Positions 17,168-26,202 of a stretch of 64,000 nucleotides of DNA are shown here, piece by piece. The notes below the pieces were generated by a model that had not been told where the DNA came from, did not search any database, and saw only the letters and a program-made list of their open reading frames with translations. The stretch comes from an uncultured Acidobacteriota bacterium (lineage in GTDB: Bacteria; Acidobacteriota; Terriglobia; Bryobacterales; Bryobacteraceae), in contig CADEFM010000003.1 in the NCBI GenBank assembly GCA_902826605.1, forward strand, positions 248,001-312,000, in the 5' to 3' direction. The position numbers and the translations under genes were made by a program. Every line of letters starts with the position of its first letter. Position 1 is the first letter of the stretch.

Positions 17168-18085
17168 TCACCGTCCAGCCTTCTTCTGCTCGTCGAGAAT
17201 CGCGTGGAACATAGCCTCTTCTAAATCGGTCTCAACATTGCAGCTTGCCGGATCAATAAATGGATTCGGACCGCCATTCCGAATCTTCGAATACTTCCCC
17301 TGCAAGTTGTATTGAGCCGGGTGATCCCCAACTTGCACGTCGCACGGCAGTGATCGCACGAGTTTGAACGAGCGGTCGAATTCCTTGGCGATCTCCGGCG
17401 TGACTACGTTAGGCGCGCGCAAGCTGCAGTTAATGACCACGTTGTAGGATTTTCCGCCTTCCAACGCCTTCGTGGTCCACGTTGTGCATCCCCGAGTGTG
17501 ACCCGGAGTAAGATGAGCCACAAGCGTGGTGCCTCCCAGCGACACCGTGTCGTTGTCGTGTAAAGTCTTGTCAATCGGATGCTCTTTTCCTCCTGGCTTG
17601 ATTGCCCGCAGAGCCGGCAAATCCTCGGCCATCGCCATCACTTGCGCGCCAGTCAACTGTTTCACGAGAGCATCCCCTTCCTGATGGTCGCCGTGTGCAT
17701 GACTCCCCAGCAGGATCTTGGTGTCGGAAAACTTGAATCCCAGCTGCTCGATGGACTTCTGAATGGTGGGCACGTTCCGCTCATAGGTACTGTCGATCAG
17801 AATATTTCCTTGTGGCGTGACGATAAGGAAGGAGCTCAGGGTCTTAGTGCCAACGTAGTAAATGTTCCCAACGATCTTGTGCGGCTGGAACGGCGTCGTC
17901 TGGTCCTCCAGAGTGCCCATGTTACGCGTCAATATGGCCAGCGGCGAAAATTTCTGTCCCTGAACGGTGATGGTGGGATGGTCGGGCGCAGGCGAAGCCG
18001 CTGGTTGCGCATAAACCGCCGCGGAACAAAGAACGGCACCCGCGATGCAGCTCGAAAATCGCTCCAACTTGAATCTCTTTTTCAT
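17168..18085 (-). CDS. bla: Subclass B3 metallo-beta-lactamase
   Basis: The 305-residue precursor has a signal peptide (M-K-K-R start, cleavage near V-Y-A-Q). GGAGG five bases upstream selects the ATG at 18085 over one four codons earlier. Zinc ligands are H129-A-H131-G-D133-H134, H196 (T-P-G-H-T-R-G) and H255 (G-D-H-P). Ser221 in I-N-C-S-L aligns with the Ser that subclass B3 enzymes use in place of the Cys ligand of B1/B2 enzymes. Such enzymes hydrolyse penicillins, cephalosporins and carbapenems in the periplasm and are common in environmental bacteria. Length and motif spacing fit B3 better than glyoxalase-II or other fold relatives. Activity is not proved by sequence. Confidence 0.82.
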   Translation of the reverse strand: MKKRFKLERFSSCIAGAVLCSAAVYAQPAASPAPDHPTITVQGQKFSPLAILTRNMGTLEDQTTPFQPHKIVGNIYYVGTKTLSSFLIVTPQGNILIDSTYERNVPTIQKSIEQLGFKFSDTKILLGSHAHGDHQEGDALVKQLTGAQVMAMAEDLPALRAIKPGGKEHPIDKTLHDNDTVSLGGTTLVAHLTPGHTRGCTTWTTKALEGGKSYNVVINCSLRAPNVVTPEIAKEFDRSFKLVRSLPCDVQVGDHPAQYNLQGKYSKIRNGGPNPFIDPASCNVETDLEEAMFHAILDEQKKAGR

Positions 18086-18130
18086 GGTTGCCTCCAAATT
18101 TCAAGCTCCGCCTATTATGTGGCGTTACTG

Positions 18131-18862
18131 CTACTCAATTCGGTAGTCGGCCGGCGGAACGAATAGCCCCGAGTCCGGGTCAGTCAAGCTGATATTGATC
18201 AGCTTGGAGACGCGGTTTCCAAACCTCGGGTCAAATAGTTTCCTCAACACCGAGATCCGCAACTCTTTCGAGTACCACATCTCGTTAGTCACGACGATTT
18301 CCTGATCATTTCCCACGCTGCCGGCCTCAAGCGTAGTCACGATGCGCCTTCCCTCTCCTAAGATGCCTTCAATATTCTGCGTTCCTAACAGCTCGGAAGT
18401 CGTCGTGAAATGATAGTCGGCCAAACCGATTCCCTGTACGGCTCCATCCATGATTTTACGGTGTGAGATGACGCCGACAGGAATTTGAGGCTCCATTAGC
18501 CTAGCGGGAGGAGACGGTTCAGAAGGTGGTAGTGGGGGTACGTCCGCGTTCATTCTCGTTTTCTTAGAGAACGTATTGACCTGAAATCGAACTCCGGCTA
18601 CCGGATCCACAATCGATATCAGGCCCGGTACTGACGCAGCAGCAGGATGATAATACTCAATTCGAGTTCGGCCAACCAGGTCGCGGTACATCACGGCCTT
18701 ATCCATCGAACTTTCCATGCGAGTTCCATCAGCGAGTGTCTTTGTGAGTTCCGTAATGCGAGTAGCTGAAAACGGAGCACCCGCGATATTTAGGGGCCAA
18801 TCCTGGGCGCCCAGTGGGATAGCAATTGCGATTGCCAACAGGAGCGACGCCGGCATCTTCAT
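18131..18862 (-). CDS. Secreted protein of unknown function
   Basis: A 243-residue protein with a short signal peptide (cleavage near L-G-A-Q). The mature part is predicted to be mostly beta structure, with an R-x-R-I-E-Y-Y-H segment and a central proline-rich insert (P-P-L-P-P-S-E-P-S-P-P, about residues 110-120). I do not recognise the family, but the layout is like lipoprotein-carrier-type or envelope-binding proteins seen across Acidobacteria. The gene stop lies 45 bases before the beta-lactamase start on the same strand, so the two may be co-transcribed. It is divergent from the ArsR-SulP pair. Confidence 0.6.
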   Translation of the reverse strand: MKMPASLLLAIAIAIPLGAQDWPLNIAGAPFSATRITELTKTLADGTRMESSMDKAVMYRDLVGRTRIEYYHPAAASVPGLISIVDPVAGVRFQVNTFSKKTRMNADVPPLPPSEPSPPARLMEPQIPVGVISHRKIMDGAVQGIGLADYHFTTTSELLGTQNIEGILGEGRRIVTTLEAGSVGNDQEIVVTNEMWYSKELRISVLRKLFDPRFGNRVSKLINISLTDPDSGLFVPPADYRIE

Positions 18863-19007
18863 ATCCCTACTTTAATCGGTTTAATTTCGCACCGCATGCT
18901 GTTGACGCTCTCAGCGATAGCATGGGGCAATTCGCTGCGGACGGAGACGCTCACGGCACAAGACGGCGCAGTTCCGTCGAGCTAGTTGCTCACGATGTGA
19001 CATCGAT

Positions 19008-19034
19008 TTGTCTATTCTTATATTCGAATATACT
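19008..19034 (+). promoter_or_regulatory. Possible promoter and ArsR-type operator upstream of the arsR-like/SulP pair
   Basis: TTGTCT (19008-19013) and TATACT (19029-19034) form a candidate sigma70 pair with a 15-base spacer. A perfect 14-base palindrome, TATATTCGAATATA (19019-19032), lies between them and overlaps the -10. This is where an ArsR/SmtB-type repressor would sit to autoregulate. The expected transcription start falls at or within a base or two of the GTG at 19041, which would make the message leaderless. Confidence 0.5.
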
Positions 19035-19040
19035 ATTGAT

Positions 19041-19382
19041 GTGCCCGACTCCCTTCATCGTTTCAAAGCCGAGGTCTTTCAAGCCCTGGCTCACCCGACT
19101 CGCATCGCTATTGTGGAATTACTCCGGGACGGTCCAGTTTCAGCCGGAAAGCTCATTGAGCAGCTGGGGATTGAACAGGCAAACGCCTCCCAACATCTGT
19201 CAGTGCTGCGAGCAAAGCAAATCGTTCTGAACCGGAAAGAGGGCAACCAAGTCTTATATAGCCTGCGTGACCCGATCCTGAGCGAAGTGCTCGACATCAT
19301 GCGCCGCTATTTCCAGGCGCACATCAGCGGGACCTTGGCGGCGCTTGGAGAGATTGAAAAGGCGGAGACAGTCGGTCGATGA
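19041..19382 (+). CDS. ArsR-family winged-helix transcriptional regulator
   Basis: This 113-residue protein has the ArsR winged helix-turn-helix: F-Q-A-L-A-H-P-T-R-I-A-I-V-E-L-L, then Q-A-N-A-S-Q-H-L-S-V-L-R (recognition helix), then the wing K-E-G-N-Q-V-L-Y-S-L. No Cys is present, so classical metal/arsenite sensing through Cys is excluded; persulfide sensors would also need Cys. A GTG start at 19041 is chosen, because the alternative TTG at 19008 would put the palindromic operator inside the coding region. The SulP transporter start overlaps its stop (ATGA), so the two are translationally coupled. The regulator probably controls the transporter and itself, with an unknown effector. Confidence 0.78.
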   Translation: MPDSLHRFKAEVFQALAHPTRIAIVELLRDGPVSAGKLIEQLGIEQANASQHLSVLRAKQIVLNRKEGNQVLYSLRDPILSEVLDIMRRYFQAHISGTLAALGEIEKAETVGR

Positions 19383-21103
19383 TCGCCCTGCCACAGACGC
19401 CGCTGGATCAATGGCTGCCAAAACTGGTGCTGTGTCTTCGTCAGTACAATTTGCGATTTTTGACCGCCGATGTCATCGCCGGATTGACAGTGGGATTGGT
19501 GGCGTTGCCTCTGGCAATGGCCTTCGGTATCGCCTCCGGTGTGACGCCGCAGGCCGGCATTTATACGGCTGTGATCGCGGGTTTTATAGTTTCGGCGCTG
19601 GGTGGTTCCCGCACTCAAATCGCTGGGCCGACGGGTGCCTTTGTAGTGATTATCGCGGGTATCGTCGCCAAATTTGGCGTGTCCGGATTGTTCATGGTCA
19701 CCATGATGGCCGGCGTAATGTTGGTCGTGATGGGGGCAACCGGATTAGGGACTGCGGTCAAGTTCATCCCCCGGCCCGTGACCGTAGGGTTCACCAATGG
19801 CATTGCGGTCTTGATCGCGTCGACCCAGATTCGCGACTTTCTGGGATTGCAAACCGGATCGATGCCCAGTGAGTTGATCGGACGATTGCAGGCGCTTTTC
19901 TCGCATTTGAATACGATCGATCCAAGAACCGTCTTGGTGGGCTGCCTCTCTCTGGCAATCATCGTCTTGTGGCCGCTTATCACCAAACGGTTTCCGGGTT
20001 CGATCATCGCACTCTTGGCGGGCACCGCCGGGGTTCTACTCTTTCAACTGCCTGTGGATACGATTGGCTCGAAGTTCGGAGGAATTCCTACGGGCCTTCC
20101 TTCGCTCCAATGGCCTGTGTTTCGGGCCGACCTAATTATCCCTTTGTTACCGTCGGCTTTGACGGTCGCTTTGTTGGCCGCTGTTGAGAGTCTGCTGTCT
20201 GCGGTTGTGGCGGATGGGATGAGCGGCGACAAGCATAATTCCAACGTGGAATTGATGGCGCAAGGGATGGCAAACCTCGCTACACCGCTCTTCGGTGGGA
20301 TACCCGCGACGGGAGCGATTGCTCGCACCGCTACGAACATTCGCTCGGGCGCCAAAACGCCGGTCTCTGGAATCGTCCATGCACTCACCTTGGTCTGCAT
20401 CCTTCTAGTGGCGGCTCCGCTGGCCAAATTCATTCCGTTGGCTACGTTAGCGGCGGTGCTTTTCGTCGTTGCATATAACATGGGTGAGTGGCATGAAATC
20501 AGGACGATTCTGACTTTGAGCCGCGCCGAAACAGCAGTGTGGGGCACAACCTTCACGCTGACGGTGTTGGCGGATTTGACCGTGGCAGTTGAAGTGGGGT
20601 TAGGCCTGGCTGCGTTACTTTACATCTACCGAGTCTCACAAACCACGACCGTGGCGACGGTAACGCCGGAGTATATCGATAAAGGACGTGCACACAGCTT
20701 GCAGGACAAAACCGTTCCTCCTTACGTGTCGATCCTGCGGATTCACGGCCCATTTCTATTTGGAACCACCGACAAGCTGGCCGAGGAATCGGAAGATTTA
20801 GAAAAGTTTGCCGCTGTGGTCATTCTCCGGGTTCGTAATATGACTGCGATTGACGCAACCGGTCTGCACGCCTTGGAGGTTTTCTCCGACAGGCTTCGAA
20901 AGACGGGCCGGACTCTATTGATTTGCGGGGCGCGCGAGCAACCAGCCCGTATGCTGCAGCAGACCCAATTCGTGAGCCAGGTGGGGAGAGAAAATATTCT
21001 TCCCCACCTGGACGCTGCATTAGGCAGAGCCAGGGAAGTGAACACGAGCTTTGAAGGACTCGGTAAGGAAATCGCCGCGGATTTGCAACGTGCTGCGCTT
21101 TAA
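19379..21103 (+). CDS. SulP family anion transporter with STAS domain
   Basis: A 574-residue inner-membrane permease. Ten to twelve membrane segments cover residues about 25-425, starting with the SulP signature region (G-L-V-A-L-P-L-A-M-A-F-G-I-A-S-G-V-T-P, then the I-A-G-P-T-G-A-F motif). A cytoplasmic STAS domain follows at about residues 440-555, with D-A-T-G-L-H-A-L-E containing the region often phosphorylated in anti-sigma antagonist homologues. Family members move sulfate, bicarbonate or dicarboxylates, usually with H+ or Na+. The gene overlaps the ArsR-type regulator by four bases and is likely in its operon. Substrate cannot be assigned; sulfate or bicarbonate are the usual candidates. 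Confidence 0.88.
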   Translation: MIALPQTPLDQWLPKLVLCLRQYNLRFLTADVIAGLTVGLVALPLAMAFGIASGVTPQAGIYTAVIAGFIVSALGGSRTQIAGPTGAFVVIIAGIVAKFGVSGLFMVTMMAGVMLVVMGATGLGTAVKFIPRPVTVGFTNGIAVLIASTQIRDFLGLQTGSMPSELIGRLQALFSHLNTIDPRTVLVGCLSLAIIVLWPLITKRFPGSIIALLAGTAGVLLFQLPVDTIGSKFGGIPTGLPSLQWPVFRADLIIPLLPSALTVALLAAVESLLSAVVADGMSGDKHNSNVELMAQGMANLATPLFGGIPATGAIARTATNIRSGAKTPVSGIVHALTLVCILLVAAPLAKFIPLATLAAVLFVVAYNMGEWHEIRTILTLSRAETAVWGTTFTLTVLADLTVAVEVGLGLAALLYIYRVSQTTTVATVTPEYIDKGRAHSLQDKTVPPYVSILRIHGPFLFGTTDKLAEESEDLEKFAAVVILRVRNMTAIDATGLHALEVFSDRLRKTGRTLLICGAREQPARMLQQTQFVSQVGRENILPHLDAALGRAREVNTSFEGLGKEIAADLQRAAL

Positions 21104-21177
21104 TAGCGAATTTCAACCCCCAGCTCCCGACCCTTACGCCGCAAAACCAAGCTGATATACTCTAAGCGGAGGCTGGA

Positions 21178-22782
21178 ATGCCGTCGCGCCGATCTTACTT
21201 TTACGTACCGATGTTTATCGTCGTCTGCTCGATTGCCGCCGGACTGTTTCTTGGCGACAATGTCTCGGCCGCTTCCCCAGCCGACGATCCGGTTAGCCAA
21301 AGCATGAAGTCGTTTACGGCGGTTTTTGACGCCGTGGAACAGAACTTCGCCGACAAGGTGGACGCTGATAAAGCCATCTATAACGGCGCGATCCCGGGCA
21401 TGCTGCGGACACTCGATCCGCACTCGAACTTCTTCGACCCCAAGGCCTATGCTGCGTTACGCGAAGATCAGCGCGGCCAGTACTTTGGCGTGGGCATGCA
21501 GGTGGGTCCGCGCAATGGCCGTACCATGGTCATGTGGCCGTTCGAAATCTCTCCGGCGTATCGCGCCGGTTTGCGCCCGGGCGACATCATCGTTCAGGTG
21601 GGCGATAAGAAAACCGATGGGCTGAACACCAGCGAGATCGCGGATTTGCTGCGCGGTCCGCGCGGAACAAAAGTCCAAGTGACGGTGAGCCGCGATGGGT
21701 TGGAGAAGCCGCTCACGTTTGAGATCGTGCGGGACGCCATCGCGCGCTCCACAGTGCAGGAAGTATTTTGGCTCAAGCCGGGGATCGCGTACGCCTCCAT
21801 CAGCCAGTTTGGCGAAACCACCAGCAAGGATTTTCAGGAGAAGTTGAAGCAACTAGGCGAGAACAATATTAAAGGCCTAGTACTGGATCTGCGCGGGAAT
21901 CCGGGCGGCCTCTTAAACGAGGGCGTCGAAATCGCAGGCCATTTCCTGAAGAAAAATGAACTCGTCGTCAGCCACCGGGGCCGTGCGCAGCCGAACAAGA
22001 ATTACTATTCGCGTTCGGATAACGGCGGCAAAACCTACCCAGTAGTTGTGGTGGTGAACCGCTCCTCAGCTTCGGCCGCGGAAATCGTCAGCGGCGCTTT
22101 GCAGGATCACGACCGTGGGTGGGTGCTGGGTGAGGCCACATTCGGCAAAGGTCTGGTGCAGACGGTTTTCCCGTTGAGCGAAAATACCGGGCTGGCGTTG
22201 ACCACCGCACATTACTATACGCCGAGCGGACGCCTGATCCAGCGCGACTACTCGCATGTCTCCTTCCTCGATTATTACTACCGGGCGAAGACCGAGGAAA
22301 AGAATACCTCCGACGTTAAAATGACGGATAGTGGCCGCACCGTATACGGCGGCGGCGGTATCACGCCGGATGAAAAGTGGGAAGCGCCCAAGCTCAACCC
22401 CTTTCAGATCGAAGTGCTGAGGAAGTCCGCGTTCCTATTGTTCTCCGCTCATTACTTCGGGCCGAAGGCCGATGCACGGATGCCGAAGGGCTGGGAGCCG
22501 GATGAGAGCGTGGTGAACGAATTCCACAAGTACCTGCTCGACAACAAGTACGAATTCACCGAAGCCGATTTTGCTGCGAATCACCAATGGACGAAAGAAC
22601 AGCTGAAGCGGGAGATGTACGTGACAGCGTTCAGCTACGAACAATCTCGCGTGGTGAACATCCAGCAGGATCCGGAGATTGCCAGGGCCGTCGAGGCCAT
22701 GCCCAAGGCGGCTGCTCTGCTTGAGACCGCTAAAAAGCTGCTAGTGCAGCGCGTCGGACAACCCGAACGCCCGGCACGATAG
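21178..22782 (+). CDS. S41 family carboxyl-terminal processing protease
   Basis: A 534-residue exported serine protease of the CtpA/Prc family. It has an N-terminal membrane segment/signal (residues 7-30), a short helical region, a PDZ domain at about residues 95-185 (G-D-I-I-V-Q-V-G), then the S41 core. S297 in R-S-S-A-S-A-A-E and K324 in F-G-K-G-L-V-Q are the catalytic Ser/Lys dyad. L-D-L-R-G-N-P-G-G-L near residue 238 is the conserved oxyanion-side motif. The C-terminal 150 residues extend beyond the minimal family. GGAGG precedes the ATG. It would trim periplasmic protein C-termini. It stands alone, convergent with lspA only three bases away. Confidence 0.9.
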   Translation: MPSRRSYFYVPMFIVVCSIAAGLFLGDNVSAASPADDPVSQSMKSFTAVFDAVEQNFADKVDADKAIYNGAIPGMLRTLDPHSNFFDPKAYAALREDQRGQYFGVGMQVGPRNGRTMVMWPFEISPAYRAGLRPGDIIVQVGDKKTDGLNTSEIADLLRGPRGTKVQVTVSRDGLEKPLTFEIVRDAIARSTVQEVFWLKPGIAYASISQFGETTSKDFQEKLKQLGENNIKGLVLDLRGNPGGLLNEGVEIAGHFLKKNELVVSHRGRAQPNKNYYSRSDNGGKTYPVVVVVNRSSASAAEIVSGALQDHDRGWVLGEATFGKGLVQTVFPLSENTGLALTTAHYYTPSGRLIQRDYSHVSFLDYYYRAKTEEKNTSDVKMTDSGRTVYGGGGITPDEKWEAPKLNPFQIEVLRKSAFLLFSAHYFGPKADARMPKGWEPDESVVNEFHKYLLDNKYEFTEADFAANHQWTKEQLKREMYVTAFSYEQSRVVNIQQDPEIARAVEAMPKAAALLETAKKLLVQRVGQPERPAR

Positions 22783-22784
22783 GG

Positions 22785-23288
22785 TCACGACGTCCGGCGG
22801 CGCAGCATCTCAGTGCGAGCCAGCCCGCCGATCAATAGCACCGCCCCCACGGTGATGGCGCTATCGGCGACGTTGAAAGCCGGGAATTCGTACGCGCCGA
22901 TAAAGACCTGAATAAAGTCCGTCACTTCGCCTCGGAAGACCCGGTCGATCATGTTCCCCAGCGCGCCTCCGAACACCAGGGCCAGCGCGGCACGCAGCAG
23001 CGGTGGTTCAGGCGTCGCCGGGTTTGGCGCGGTCCACAGCAGCTTGCCGACGAACATCAGCACCAGGGAAGAGATTCCCACCAGCAAGATGGCGCGTAGC
23101 GCTGGGTGGCCTTGAGAAAAGACGCCGAACGCCGCGCCGGGATTCTCCGCATGGACGATGTTGAAGACCCCTGGCAGAATCGTGTGCATATCGGACGCCG
23201 AGAAGTTCGCGATGATCCACCATTTGGTCAAGCGATCCAGCAGCACGATCGTTGCGACAATCGCGGCTGGGTAAGAGCGATGGCTCAC
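22785..23288 (-). CDS. lspA: Lipoprotein signal peptidase (signal peptidase II)
   Basis: A 167-residue inner-membrane aspartic protease that cleaves prolipoprotein signals after lipid attachment. Four hydrophobic segments are present. The conserved N-P-G-A-A-F-G motif near residue 50, G-G-A-L-G-N-M-I-D-R (first catalytic Asp) and F-N-V-A-D-S-A (second Asp) are intact. It starts with GTG, and that GTGA overlaps the ileS stop by four bases, so translation is coupled. ileS-lspA is a widespread gene order. The 3' end comes within three bases of the convergent S41 protease stop. Confidence 0.95.
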   Translation of the reverse strand: MSHRSYPAAIVATIVLLDRLTKWWIIANFSASDMHTILPGVFNIVHAENPGAAFGVFSQGHPALRAILLVGISSLVLMFVGKLLWTAPNPATPEPPLLRAALALVFGGALGNMIDRVFRGEVTDFIQVFIGAYEFPAFNVADSAITVGAVLLIGGLARTEMLRRRTS

Positions 23289-26056
23289 GGATACATCTCG
23301 CGAAGGGCTGCAACACAGCCATCACATACCGTGGGATATTCGGTGTCCCGGCCGACGGCGGTGGAGTACTTCCAGCAGCGCTCGCACTTGATGCCGTCGG
23401 CTTTTTCGATAGCAGCTTTGATTTCAGTGCCGGGTTCCAAAATCACCTGCGACACGATGAAGAGGGCGGGGAGGTCGGCGGCATAATCATCCACATTCGC
23501 GCCGGCCAAGCGCACGCGCGCTTCCAGCGGTGCGCCGATGAATTTCGTTTGGCGTGCTTCTTCCAGCGCTTTGAGAACCACGTCGCGAACTTGCATGAGA
23601 TGTTCCCATCGCTCCAGTTTTTCGGCGCTGAGACCGGAGGCTGCTTCCTCCGGTTCCGGCAGTAAAGCCAGGTGGACGCTATCGGGCGCGCCAGCGGGCT
23701 TTCTGGTATGGGTCCAGATCTCCTCCATGGTGAAAGCCAGCAGAGGTGCAGTCAGGCGCATCAGCGCATAGTGGATCTTATACAGGGCTGTCTGACCACT
23801 GCGGCGCGCATGGCTCTTCGGGGCGGCCGTGTAGAGACGGTCTTTCAGGACGTCGAAGTAGATGGAGCTGAGGTCCGTGGTGGCGAAATCGTAGATGGCG
23901 CGATAGACCTTGTGGAAAGCAAGCTCATCGTACGAGACCCGGCAGCGGCGGATTACGTCTTCGGTGCGCGAGAGAATCCAGCGGTCGATTTCCAGCATCT
24001 CTTCGGCCGGCACTGCGTCCGAGGCGGGATCGAAATCGAAAAGATTGCCGAGCGCGTAGCGGAACGTGTTGCGCAGCTTGCGGTAGGCCTCGATCAGCCG
24101 ATCGAGGATGGTGTCTGAGAAGCGCACATCCTCGGTGAATTCAATCGACGCCACCCACAGGCGCAACAATTCCGCGCCGTACTTGTTGATGATTTTTTCC
24201 ACCGCCTCTGAGCCGCGCGATTTGGAGAGCGCGTGGCCTTCCGAATCGAGCGTCCACCCATTGGTGGCGGCGGCGCGATAGGGGGCGCTGCCTTTCAGGG
24301 CGACGGCAATAAGAAGCGAGCTGTGGAACCAGCCTCTATATTGGTCGCCGCCTTCCAGGTACATATCGGAGGGCCAAGGAAGGGCGTTTTTCGTAGTGAG
24401 AACCGAGAGGTGGCTGCAACCCGAATCGAACCAGACATCGAGTATGTCGGTTTCCTTTCTGAAAGACGTTCCGCCACACTTGTGGCATTTCGCGTCAGGC
24501 CCGGCGAGCTCGGCTGCGGATTTGTCGTACCAGATATCGGCGGTGTGTTCCCGGAACAGAGCCACTACACGATCCAGAATCTTGCGTTCGGTGAGCGGCT
24601 CATGGCAAGACTCGCAATAAAAAATCACCAGTGGCACGCCCCAGAAACGCTGGCGTGAGATGCACCAGTCAGGTCGGGTGGCGATCATGTTGCCGATACG
24701 CTCCTCGCCCCACGCTGGATTCCATTTCACGTTCTTCACGGCTTCGAGCGCCCGCTGGCGCAGGTGGTTCCGCTCCATGCCGATGAACCATTGCTCGGTG
24801 GCGCGAAAAATGGTTGGATTGTGGCAGCGCCAGCAATGCGGGTAACTGTGCTCGATCTTCTTGAAAGCGGCCAGATGATTGCCGCGCTTCAGTATGTCGA
24901 TGACAACGTCGTTGCCTTCCCACACTCGTTCGCCTATAAGCTCGGCCGGTAACTCACCGGCCGCACCGTCAGCCTGATAAAAGCGCCCCGCGCCATCGAC
25001 AGGGCAATAGATCGCCAAGCCATTCGCGAGGCCGATCTCGTAGTCTTCATGGCCATGCCCGGGGGCGGTATGCACCGCGCCGGTGCCTTGTTCCAGCGTG
25101 ACATGCTCGCCCAGGATTCCCAATGACGTGCGTTCGAGAAAAGGGTGATGGAAGAGTGCTCCATCCAGTTTCGCGCCTTCAAATGCGGCGATGACTTTCG
25201 GGGCGGGCCATCCGCAGGCCTCGGCTGTGGCTTTCAGCAGCTCCGTGGCGACGATGTAGACCTCGCCGTCCACTTCCGCCGCCGCATAGCTGAACTTGGG
25301 ATGATAGCAGATCGCCAGATTCGCGGGAATAGTCCACGGCGTGGTGGTCCAAATGAGGCCCCATACCCTCTTCCCCGCAAGGGCTGGATCAATCGCCACC
25401 GGATCCGAGGTCAGCGCGAACTTAACCCAGATGGACGGGCTGGAGTGGTTCTCGTACTCCACCTCGGCCTCTGCAAGCGCGGTCCGGTCATGAATGCACC
25501 AGTTGACCGGTTTGAGGCCTTTGTAGACGTAGCCCTGATCCAGCACGTCAACGAAGGCCTGAGCGATAGTGGCTTCATAGTCTGCGCTGAGCGTCAAATA
25601 TGGGTCTGCCCAGCGGCCGAAGATACCCAGCCGGATGAAATCTTTGCGCTGCAAATTGACGTACTTCTCCGCGTATTTCCGGCAAGCCGCACGGATCTGG
25701 GACGCCGACATGGCGGACTTCTTGCCGCCCAATTCGCCGTCCACCTTGATCTCGATCGGCAGGCCGTGGCAATCCCAGCCCGGCACATAAGGAGAGTCAT
25801 AACCCTCCATTGTTTTGAATCTTACGATAAAATCCTTCAACAACTTGTTGAGGGCATGACCCAGGTGAATGTTGCCGTTGGCATAGGGCGGTCCGTCATG
25901 CAGAACATACAGCGGGCGGCCATTCCGGGCTTCGCGAATCCGCTGATAAATGTCGGTTTCCTCCCAGTGGGCCAATAACTTAGGCTCCAAAAGGGCAAGA
26001 TTCGCTTTCATCGGAAAGGAGGTCTGCGGGAGGTTAACTGTTTTTTTGAGATCCAT
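23285..26056 (-). CDS. ileS: Isoleucyl-tRNA synthetase
   Basis: A 923-residue class I aminoacyl-tRNA synthetase charging tRNA-Ile. The HIGH-type motif is H-L-G-H in G-N-I-H-L-G-H. The KMSKS-type loop is L-S-K-S-R-G. The editing domain (T-W-T-x-P-type segment W-T-T-T-P-W-T-I-P) is present. The C-terminal zinc site C-E-R-C-W-K-Y ... C-D-G-C is complete, which fits the common bacterial (IleS1-type) form. The ATG at 26056 (M-D-L-K-K-T-V-N-L-P) matches the normal start; the frame is open 33 bases further upstream. It overlaps lspA by four bases. No T-box leader was recognised upstream, and the intergenic region to carD is short. Confidence 0.96.
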   Translation of the reverse strand: MDLKKTVNLPQTSFPMKANLALLEPKLLAHWEETDIYQRIREARNGRPLYVLHDGPPYANGNIHLGHALNKLLKDFIVRFKTMEGYDSPYVPGWDCHGLPIEIKVDGELGGKKSAMSASQIRAACRKYAEKYVNLQRKDFIRLGIFGRWADPYLTLSADYEATIAQAFVDVLDQGYVYKGLKPVNWCIHDRTALAEAEVEYENHSSPSIWVKFALTSDPVAIDPALAGKRVWGLIWTTTPWTIPANLAICYHPKFSYAAAEVDGEVYIVATELLKATAEACGWPAPKVIAAFEGAKLDGALFHHPFLERTSLGILGEHVTLEQGTGAVHTAPGHGHEDYEIGLANGLAIYCPVDGAGRFYQADGAAGELPAELIGERVWEGNDVVIDILKRGNHLAAFKKIEHSYPHCWRCHNPTIFRATEQWFIGMERNHLRQRALEAVKNVKWNPAWGEERIGNMIATRPDWCISRQRFWGVPLVIFYCESCHEPLTERKILDRVVALFREHTADIWYDKSAAELAGPDAKCHKCGGTSFRKETDILDVWFDSGCSHLSVLTTKNALPWPSDMYLEGGDQYRGWFHSSLLIAVALKGSAPYRAAATNGWTLDSEGHALSKSRGSEAVEKIINKYGAELLRLWVASIEFTEDVRFSDTILDRLIEAYRKLRNTFRYALGNLFDFDPASDAVPAEEMLEIDRWILSRTEDVIRRCRVSYDELAFHKVYRAIYDFATTDLSSIYFDVLKDRLYTAAPKSHARRSGQTALYKIHYALMRLTAPLLAFTMEEIWTHTRKPAGAPDSVHLALLPEPEEAASGLSAEKLERWEHLMQVRDVVLKALEEARQTKFIGAPLEARVRLAGANVDDYAADLPALFIVSQVILEPGTEIKAAIEKADGIKCERCWKYSTAVGRDTEYPTVCDGCVAALREMYP

Positions 26057-26138
26057 TGATGAAGAGTTTGCCGGAGGGACTGATCGCACCGATATTTCTA
26101 TATAGTACCGCTAAGAACTCTAATCTGGACTTTAGCTA

Positions 26139-26167
26139 TTGACAGAATTTTCAGTTCAGCTTAAGAT
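26139..26167 (+). promoter_or_regulatory. sigma70 promoter for carD
   Basis: A perfect TTGACA (26139-26144) and TAAGAT (26162-26167) are separated by 17 bases. The predicted start is about 30 bases before the carD ATG. This is one of the two best promoter matches in the window (the other drives arsR-arsM). Confidence 0.6.
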
Positions 26168-26202
26168 GCACCGAAGCCGGTTTCGTCTGGATTGGTCCCT
26201 GC

